Assembly: GCA_000310025.1 (NCBI GenBank)
Contig: FN649734.1
Location: forward strand, 4,165,678 to 4,187,885
DNA length: 22,208 bases
Direction: 5' to 3'
Origin: Ectocarpus siliculosus
Lineage: Eukaryota > Sar > Phaeophyceae > Ectocarpales > Ectocarpaceae
Both the position numbers and the translations under genes were made by a program. The notes below the pieces were generated by a model. It was not told where the DNA came from. It did not search any database and was given only the letters and a program-made list of their open reading frames with translations. This document shows, piece by piece, positions 9,801 through 20,068 of the stretch; within the stretch, counting starts at the first letter, position 1; each line of letters begins with the position of its first letter.

Positions 9801-12800
9801 CACCACGACCTGTGGCCGCCGTCAATTTTCTGCGCGCTTGTGTGGCCTCCTTGTTAGCTGATCAAACGTTCCATGGCTATCGACCCGGGTGTGTATGTGA
9901 GTTGGGTTTCGAGACCCCCACGTCCTGGTCTACCGCTGTCACCCTGAACGCCGTCATCCACACTACATCTCCTCTCGGCGGCGTTCCGCAATCACCGCCC
10001 TCTGGCTGCGCAACACCAACACGTTTTCTCATTTCTTGTTATCGCAATTTTTCCGCGCGTAGTTTCATCATGTTTTTTTATGTTTCCGAAACACGTGCCT
10101 TTCTTTTCTTAATTTTGCAGCGTCATTGCCCACGACCACTGCCGCTGCCACCCCCAAATCCACCACCAGCGTCACCTCTGCATGCGTTGCCGTAGCGGTT
10201 GTTGTCGTTGTTGCCGTAGCTATTGTTGTTGTTGTTGTTGTTGTGGTAATCAAGAAAACAGTTTTTTTTTTCGATTCTTCTACAGCTGGGATTGTGTTGT
10301 CGCGACACCTGTCCCCGCCTTCTTTTCAGCACGCTGCTGGGAGACTTTCGGGACAACCCCCGGTTCGGAAACTACGTCGGGGGTTTGCTGGACAACGGAG
10401 GCTTTCTGTGGCCGCGGGAGGGGAGGGGGGACGACAGCGCCCATCCCCCCATCCACCCGACCAAGAGCGTGGACCCGAACTCCTTGCAGGCGGACGAGAA
10501 GAAGGTGGACCCCCATTAGTGGTAAAGGGTGGCGTTGTGTGTGTGCACGCGCGCGGTCGTGTGACCTTGCGGCAAGCGGAAGCAGAAGAGGTCAAGCGAG
10601 ACTGCGCCAGTACGGCGAAACAGGGTTGTTTTCCGCCGAATGTGTTCTGTCGAACCAGAGGGTGTACCCCGAGCTCCCTGCGAACAAACGATCGAGGCGA
10701 AGGTTTTAGGAGACGGGAAGTAACGCGTAAGTGTTCTAAATGTGTGTGCTGTGCGCAGTGCCATTCTTCTCTCGTTCTCTCTTTCTCTCTTTCTCTCTCT
10801 CTCTCCCCCTCTCACTCCGTCTCGTCCCTCAACTTTTGGCTGTGATCCGAACGCCGTGCAGATCTACGAGCTCGTGACGAAGCACTTCCTCGCCTGCTGC
10901 AGCAAGGATGCCGTGGGTCACCAGACCAAGGTCAGCCTATCGTATTTTCTCGTCTTGTCTCGTCTAACGTGTAATGTCTCGTCTCAAAGAGTGCCGTTCC
11001 TTCTTGGTGTACGGCCTTGTCCCACCTATGGTGAGGGCGTTACGTTCACAGCATACTTTGTGCTGGCGATAAAAGTTTATGTGCTAGTCGACGTCCTCGC
11101 TTCGTGAAATATTATATAGTTGTAGACATTGGAACAGGGGGTTTTGCTCTGTTGATACCCGGTGCACGAAGCCGAGCTCTGCCTGCATGTGTAACCCCTT
11201 ATTTTCCGCTGCATGAACGCGGGTATTGGCATGCTTGGTGTTTGCCTCTCACTCCTTTTCTGTGGTCTTCATTATTTCGGTATGGGCATTTCAGGCTCGA
11301 AGCACGAAGAAACTACCCAACACGTTGACGTGCTCATCTACCTCCACACACACATCCCCGAAATGTCGCATATTTCAAGAAAAGGCTCACAACTGGGTAA
11401 GGCACTTAGAATCAGACATGTCACCGCGACGCAAACGCGAAAGAGGGAATGAATCACACCCCAGACAGTAGCGCCGACGATGGCCTACTGTTGCTATAAC
11501 GGACCACGACAAGAAGTTTCGACATCCCTTGTCAGTCACAATATATTTTCGAAGGCTTCTGTCGATATCCAATCTTCAAAACAACGGATTTTGAAATCCC
11601 TTTCGATATCATTATCAAGAACGATAGAGTTTCAAAGGGTTCTGTCGATAACTATTGTTAACCGGAAGAATTTTTCCAACGATTCTATCGATGTGTATGG
11701 TACGTAACAACAGACTTCCATAAGGTTCTACTGTATCCATAGTCCAAGACAGCTGATTAATTAAAGTGTTCGATCTACACCGTCGACTGCAAAAGACTTT
11801 GAAGCGTTCTGTCGGCAGCTGCTGTCGATAGCGGTAGAATTGAAAGTGTTGCAACTGGCATGCGGTCCGAGGACAGCTACATTTTGGAATGTTCTGCCAA
11901 CGAAACAGACAACTGGCTTTTGCTGTCCTCAATACTGAAGTAGATTAGAACAAACTGTCTATCGATGAGCACTACCAGGAACAACAATTTTTCAATCTGT
12001 CCATCGATGGACATTGCTAGCGACAAAAACTTTCGCACGACATCTATTGAAAAATGTTGTCAGCCACAATAGAGTGCCAAATTGCCTATTGATAGACATT
12101 TCTGGCCACAGTAATAGATTCAAGAGTTCCTACCGATAGACATCTGATCGCAACCCGGTCGCCCCGGTGGTCTAGTTGGTATCCTGGACACCTTCTAGAG
12201 GTCAGGTCAGGGGTTTGAATCCCGGCGCAAGTGAGCTTTTCTTGCAAAGTGAGTTTTTCTCTCGCTTCCGCTTCTGGCCTAGTGGATAGCGCTAGTTCGT
12301 TTGTACACAGAGGGAAGAGAGTGCTGAGCTCTTCTCGCATTAAAAATCGAAGGCAAAATACCGCAGGAGGGGAGGGTAGAGAGGGTTCTTCTGTGTGACC
12401 ACGGGTCGGGGCAAACGGCACTAGTGCTGTTTGCGCTGATTTGAAGAGAAGACAAAAAAAAAAAAAAAAAGTTGGGCCCGCTTCCTGTCGACAAACTCGG
12501 TATTTTGGTAACAGAATGAGAAGTCTATTGCCATCAATAGCGCCATTGCTGACGTCGATAGGCTCGTCTATTTTGTTCCCGTATTATTCTATTACACAAC
12601 CTAGCAGCATTGTCTAGTACCCAGGGTGTGGGGCAATGAATCGTCCTCGTTGGGAAGATGTGGCCCTTTTATTTACGTGGCCCCACTACACTTCAGCATG
12701 CACCCCGCAATGTTGACTCTCTGTAAGTTTTACACCTGTACGTCTCCCGCCCCCCTCTCCTTTCTCACGCACGGGGGTTTACTTTACATGTCCATCGATC

Positions 12801-15800
12801 GGCCAGGTACTCGCGAACTGTGGCGGAGAGGACTTTACTGCGACGGGCCTGATGGTGACCGAGCGGAACTGGCTGGATGTCTACGAGCCCTTCGAGCGAT
12901 GGACCGGCAGGAACATTCCAGAGTTCTTCCAGGGGCAAGAGTTCGTGCCTAGCGTCCTCGTGGTGAGCTTTTTTTTATCCTTTTTCTTGCAGCGGGTAGA
13001 GGGTGGGTGAGTCGTGGCTAGACGGTAATGGGTGGGGGGGATAAGGGGTTGTCGCGATGAGGTAATGTTGGTGTGTGTGGAGAAAGGGAGAATTGGCGAC
13101 TGGGAACCAGGAGTGGAAGAGAATGTGCTTGTGGTGAGGTCGGAATCGGCGCGAGTGGATCGGGCAGGGGATGCTAGCGAGGTACTCTGGGAAATGTGGA
13201 GAAACAGGGGGAGGCAAACGCACTGCCCCCTCGTAGGACTTACATGAGGAGCCTGATCAGAGGCTCTTTAATTCAATTTTTTGCTCGTCATAGTATCTGT
13301 TTCGTTTCGTATGTTTACTTTTTTTTTTCAAGATGGACGAGGGTAGGACGCAAGCACCGCCCCTCCTCAGCGAGTCGGACCTGATCGGGCTGATGGACCA
13401 GAAAGGCATCGGAACTGACGCCACGATCGCGGAGCACATCCAGAAGATCCAGCAGAGAAAAGTGGGTGTGGGGGCGACAACTGCATGGTGTGGGGCGGAG
13501 GCGCATGCTCCCTCGCGTGGTTGTAGGGCATTCTCGGCCTGATGCAGAAGGTTTAGGGAGAGAGGGGAGGCGAAAATCCCGCCCGAAGCATTTTTCCCTT
13601 GTGTGCTGGTATAGTGTTGATGTCGACGCCTAAAGATACGGCAAAGGCCGGCGGGATGGCAAATGGTGCAGAAAAATAGAAACCTTACATAGGTAGCATA
13701 GGGTGTCCATTAGTGCAAAATATCCATATGGAGATGAATCGGGTGGATTCACATGATGCAGAGAGCATACAGCGTTTGACACAACCCTACGCCGAGGGAG
13801 GCAACCAAAACGTTGTGGTAGGGCAGGTGCACAGCAGAACTGTTGTCGGAGGGGGCACCGGGAAGGATAGCTTACTTCCCCGTACAACAATTCGCACGAT
13901 CGATTGCTTCTTGCGGTGTCATTCATCTGCCTTCTCCTCCGGCTATCAAAACCGTTTTGACCCGAGACGCCAAGTTTTGCATCAAGTGTCGGGATGTCCT
14001 TCATAGTCGTCATTTTGCACAAAAAGTGGACCTCAAGACCACAAGCGATACATTTACACGCTACACACGCCAACATCATGACGTAGAGCATCTAGTGCGG
14101 TCCAATGCACTGAACTGGCTGCCGGATTCTCGGCACGCCAGTGTTCCACGAAGTTTCGCGCGTGATTCATCTCTAACCCGCCCCCTTCTCTGTTGCAAAC
14201 CCCCATGGACACGGCAGTACGCCGTCAAGAACGAGCAGGACCGCTTCTACCCGACCACGCTGGGGCTCGCCCTTGTGGACGGTTACGACAACATCGGTGA
14301 GCGTCCTTGTGCATGTATTTTTTCCCCCAGACGATCATGGGTTTGCTGTTTTTCTGGTGTCGGTAGCGGGAGACGGGTTTGAAGCGACCATGCAGGCTTT
14401 GTCTTTCTCTCGTGTATTGATGGGCTGCAGTATTTGGTTTTCACCGGGCTTTCTCTTCGCGGCACGTGTTCCCGCGAGTCGCGGCTCTAGGATGCCTGGC
14501 GAGCTCCGGGCATGCGCGGTGGTGTACTGACGAGCCTCCTGCGTGCCACTTAGAAGGAAGGGTGAGAACAATAACTATCTGCTGCCAAAAAAAGAAATGC
14601 CGAAGCACGAAACATGATCAACAAATTGTACGCTTGCTGCTGCATACTTTATTCCTCTTTGGTTTGTGTGATGTTCGCTTGTCGACAACACGTGATCTGT
14701 GTGTAGCCAGCTTGGGAAACGTGACTACTGGCAGCTGGCAGCCAGCTGTGGGCTGGTCCGGCTGCCCTCTTTATATTTCTTTCCATCTCGGATCGCCCCT
14801 TCATGGCACTGCTGTACTCCCAAGCTCACTCCAGAGGGACACCTTGAAATATGTTTACGCATATATTAAACATGACAGTATAGAGCTGGACTGCCAGCTG
14901 CTGCTGCTTGCTTGAAATTGCTACACAACGCAAGCAACGTAAGCCTAGGAAAGCAACACCTTTCCAACACAAGGCACGAACACGAACTTACGCCACAGCC
15001 AGCCGTAGACGAACCTGACTGATCATACGGTAACTCTACCCTCTGCTCATATTGCTTCTTCTAGTGTACGCCGTCGCGTCTGCTTGGTGCACAGTATCGG
15101 TTTCAAAATCGGTTCCTCTGGAGCGTGCAGCTTGCAGCCTACTCCGAGAAAAGAAGTGTCTATGTCAATCTTCACATTCGCTGATGCCATTACTGGCTCT
15201 GGTTAACATCAATGGATGGCTGCGTCATCGCAATGTCCAACAGCACCATTTCTAGTTTGCACTTCGCAGCGGGTACAGCGATACACTGTTGTTGTAGATA
15301 AAGTCTGAGCGCATGCACCCGGAATCTTGGTGATGTTGCTTCTTGGGAGCGTGCACTGTTGCCTCTGCTTGTGGCGTTGGTTCGGATTCGACATACTTCA
15401 GTAGGATATATATTTTTTTTAATCTCGTTGGCGTTATTGTCGGCCCGAGCTGGATCCAAGACAAGCCAGTGCAATGTTTTCCACGGAAACGGCCACAACG
15501 TTCGCCGTTCATTAAGGAAGATTGTATTCAGCCCGTGGAAAGCGGTTTGGCATGTCTTATTGCATCACCTTTGAGAGCCTCGACTCCCACGTCCTGAAGG
15601 GGAACCTTGAGTATGTATAGCTGTCTTTCCTTTGGTATGCCGATTGCAAACCGCTTTGTTGCTGGACCCCCCCCCCTCTCAAAAACACGCCGCTTTCAGG
15701 TTTCCAGATGAGTGCGCCCACCCTGAGGGCGGCGATGGAGCTTGACTGCACGCGCATCTCTCGAGGGGAGGACACTAAGGAAGCCGTGGTGGAGAGGTGC

Positions 15801-18593
15801 ATCAGCAAGATGAAGGAGTGCTTTCAGACTTGCCAGGCGGTGCGTGTAACCAACGGCTGTGTAGCTAGCAGGGCGAAGCAGCGCTAGGGAAAGATGCGTT
15901 GTCGGACGTTGCGCGTACGCGTCTAGTGGATGGTAGCGTGAAGCGGCGTTTCTGAAGACGTTGACAGGCCGTTGGCGTTTGCCTCAGCTTACATTTGTTT
16001 TTTTTGCTGCCGCGCATATTGACGACGAATGGTTTGCGTCGTGACACTCGATGCAGTTGGCGAAGTGTACCACAAGAGTGTCGCGTTGTTGTGTCCGTTG
16101 CATCGCTCGCTCTCAAGCAAGCGTCGCAGCCCCATGACCCCCCCCGCCCCGTTCCCTCACACGTCATTTTCTATTGGTTTTCTTCATTTATTTATTTACA
16201 CTTGGAAAAGGTTTTCCTTGATTTGGTTATCTTGAACTGCATGTATGATGAGTTGTTGTTTGTGAGCCCATCAACCTTTATTCAAGAATTTCGTTCCTTT
16301 CGTTCTCATATCCCCTTCTTCCGTTTTTGCCTACGTAATCTGTTTCGTTCCAGCTTGCCCATAAGCTCGATGATGCGGTGGCGATGCACTTCCGTCCCCT
16401 GGGATCCTCGGGGGGCGAGAGCCGGACCGTGCGGGGAGGGAGGGGGTTCAGCAGGTGCGGTGTGTGCGGCACTGCGATGGACCTCAAGAAGTCGTCGTCG
16501 GGAAGGTGAGAGCTGACGTCCGGGTATATGCGCGGGTTGGGGAGATATTACGGAACAGCTCACAAAATCAGAGCGAGCGTGAGGTAGTACATGTTATCGT
16601 TCGCCTGCTCTTTCACGCAACTTCAAGTTTGTTGTTTTGAGGTTTTATGTGGCTGCATTTAGTTTGAATCTGGCTTCGGGGCAACTAATTCGTCGATTCG
16701 GGACAGTTTTTTATGTCTTTTCGGGTGTAGGTAAATGTCCAGGTTTTTATTTCCAACAGTGTGGCCATATATCCAGATTTTTTTACACCAGGTTTCGATG
16801 CTTTTCGGCCGTGCGGTTCGTGCCAACTTTGATTCGAGTGTCAAATGTCAACATTGAGCGAGAAAAAGTACGGTGGCGGTGACGACAAAAATTAACTGGA
16901 CCAACTCACCAAATACTCGTCTGCGCTGTCCGCCCACGGCTGCCGCCCCTTCACGGCTGATGCTCGAAAGAAGCGCACCGGCGTTTGTTTGTTCGAGCAG
17001 CTTTGGTGCCGCCTCATCGACATTCGTACCCCCCCTCTAACGACAACAACACCCACGACCCCCCCCCGCGACAGCAACAAGCAACAGAGGGACTCTACTA
17101 ATGTCTGTTTGTTGTTGTGTACTCCTAGAGATTTCGACGGCCTGGCTAGTCTCGCTTGGCGCCCGTTGCGCACTCTTCCTAACAACGCCCGCCTCCCCCC
17201 TTTCGCACCGCCGACAACAACAACAACCCCAGGCCTCTACTCTTTTGCGGCGTCTGCGACACGGGGTTTCCGTTGCCGCACAAGGGGAAGCTCACCAAGC
17301 AAGACCCGGAGTTCGAGTGTCCCCTGTGCCACTTCCAGGCAAGATTTCTACATGTTTTGGTGTGGGCGTGTAAAGTTTTTTTTTTTTCCTTTCCAGAGCA
17401 GACGGTCGAACAGGTACCAGCGTGCTTTGACGTGTTGCTGTTCATGCCTTCGTTAATGTTGGCGCTTCTGCACGTTCCCTTGAGTCCCTTCTCGACCCGC
17501 AGGCCCTATCTCCCGTGGCGTGGTGATTTTCTTGTGTTTTTTTTCGCTCAAATTAATTTTGGCGGTAAATTTAGAGGCGAGCTCGATGTCGGTATCTCCG
17601 TACGAGACACAACTTGAAGCGGCCGCCGTACCATTTGAGTTTTTCGTGCAGGTGACACCATGCCTTGGGTGCTGCCGAATGGTGCACGGCGCTCTGTTGC
17701 CGTGTGCGTTGGGAATAAGTAGGCGTGGCCGTTTCTTGAAACAAGGATGCGATGCAGCCAGTCGTTAGTTGTTTGACGACCGGTCCGTTCATACTTAACG
17801 CGAAGCTTCTGAAATCCACACGACCTCCGACTGTTGTGTCTATTTTTTCGTTTTCACAGCTACAGCTGTGGATATCGTTGTGCGTCCTTTCGCAGTACCA
17901 GAGAACAACAAAATACAGACCGCTGGAGGTTCTCGAGGATTTACTTTCGTTGCGACGCCCCGCCTGTTCAGAACAGTATATCCTCGTTCGGCGAGAAAGA
18001 TTGAACCCGTGTCTTGCAAACATGTGTTGAATATTGATTATCCTCGGGTAGATGCATGCGCGGCCGTGCGCTAGAGGGCGAGCAACCGATCTGTAAACCA
18101 CCCTCCGACGAATTTTTTTCCGCCCCGTTGCTCAAACCGGACCATCGATGGGAGCTGGTAGGTGTTCTTGGTGCAATAACAGCGGTGTTGGACGTGCGTA
18201 TTCAAGACCCTCCACGACGTTATTGCGAGGCTTTTTTTCGGATCTACCAGCAAATGCGAACAGGGCTGAACATGAAGTCACAGATGATAGCACAGCTTCA
18301 CTCTCAACCGTTTGAACTGCTGCTCGTGGAACGTTCCGGGTTGTGTCAAACCGGTTTTCCAACCGACCCAGGTGTTGTCGGTAAGCACGGGAAACGACTA
18401 CACCGGGTCGGGTTACACGGTGTGCCCGTACTGCTTCAACAACGCGCCGGCGGCCCACGGGGGCGAGGGGCAGTCCCAGTTCCGGTGCTTCATGTGCAGC
18501 GCGTCGTGCCCGCTGGCCAAGAGAGTGCAAGGTCGGCACGGGGGTGTTGGTTTCCGTCCTGTGTCTAGTGGTTGGTTGTGGTGGTGGTGATGG

Positions 18594-18632
<39 letters not shown>

Positions 18633-18648
18633 CGTTGTTGTTGTTGTT

Positions 18649-18715
<67 letters not shown>

Positions 18716-18729
18716 GTTGTTGTTGTTGT

Positions 18730-18762
<33 letters not shown>

Positions 18763-18854
18763 GTTGTTTGTTGTTGTTTGTTGTCGTTGTTTGTTGTGGT
18801 TGTCGTTGGTGTTGCTGTTGTTCTTGTTCTTGTTCTTGTCGTTTGTTGATGATG

Positions 18855-18886
<32 letters not shown>

Positions 18887-20033
18887 AGTGGTCGGTGTTG
18901 TTGATGTTTGTGTTGCCGGTGGTGGGTCTGTTGGCCTTGCCGTGTTTACTAATGATGGATTACGATGAACACCCTGTCGCTCCTAACAATTCCTCAGGTG
19001 GCGACACAACCATCGTGCGGTGCTGGAAAGCTGGCTGCGGGCAGGCTCTCAACATCAAGAGAACGAGGACGGGCAAATACCACCTAGGTGCGGCGGACGA
19101 CAAGTGTGTTGCCCTGTCGCGCGTCCTTTGTTTCGCCGTGCCCGTTTGTGGGATGTGCTGCTAGTCCTCTCTTGATGCAATGCCCGCCACCACTTGCGGA
19201 CCTGGGAGTCAAGAAATTCAGGATCGAAAACAGATGAAAACATTGAAGAGTAAACCATAAGAACAGCAGGGATGTCGTTGGGATTCCTACACTACATACA
19301 ACCTTTATGGTCGACGTTGGGACACCCCACACTGCGTTGAAAATTAGTGAGCCTGTATAATACACCATGTTCTCAAGTGGTGGCCCTGACAACAGTATTC
19401 ATTCGTGATGTGTTCTCTCTCGTGCTATTATTGTTGCCTGGCTGGTGTAAATATGTTCGTGATGTCACTTGAGTTTTGGCCGAATATGAGGCTCAAAGGA
19501 GTGCCGCGCACAGTATTTTCGATGTGTTCCGTAGTGTTGTGTTAGTTTCATGACTGGTGTAGATGCGTTTGTGATTCGCTTGAGAACCTCCAGTTATTGG
19601 GGGAAATAAGAGGAACAAGGGGTTCCTAGGTGGCGCCGCGTAGAACATTAGACTATTCGTGATGCATTCGTCTTTTTTGTGTTGATTTCCTGACCTGGTG
19701 TATAGACGTCGTCATTGCAGCTGCTGTTGTTGTCGTGGTTGCGTTTTCTGTCTGTACGGGTCGACGTTTTTGGCCTGTGTTTACAGGTCTCCTTAAGCCT
19801 GTGCGGGAGTCCTTGGGGGTGTGTTTTCGACCTTGACGCGTGCAGTAGCGTTGTTGTGGTTGTTGGAACTCAGGGTGCAAGGAGCACACCCCTTGTTGCA
19901 CGGGAAGGCTAGATATGACGTTTTCGTCTGCAGAACAGCAACACCACCGTCACCGACAGATAGCGGGGGGGAGCTACAATACAGACAGACGAAACGACAA
20001 ACAAAACAGAGAGAGAGAGACAGACAGAGAGAG

Positions 20034-20068
<35 letters not shown>

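Noticed and set aside
10126-10845. + strand frame of 239 codons
   Set aside because: It is out of frame with the HPPIHPTK exon it overlaps and partly made of GTT and CT repeats.
12161-12228. Functional tRNA gene
   Set aside because: The acceptor and anticodon stems pair poorly and the sequence continues into a body with a poly(A) tail, so a SINE head fits better.
13630-14091. Cys-containing minus-strand frame of 153 codons inside an intron
   Set aside because: No regular Cys spacing or known motif; chance open frame is the simpler reading.
17571-18101. Minus-strand frame of 176 codons with a weak B-box-like sequence near 17,992-18,008
   Set aside because: No domain, no convincing A box at the right distance and no A tail, so neither a gene nor a second SINE can be supported.
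18544-18968. Poly-Val/Leu/Cys frames of 84-110 codons
   Set aside because: Translation of the GTT tract inside an intron.
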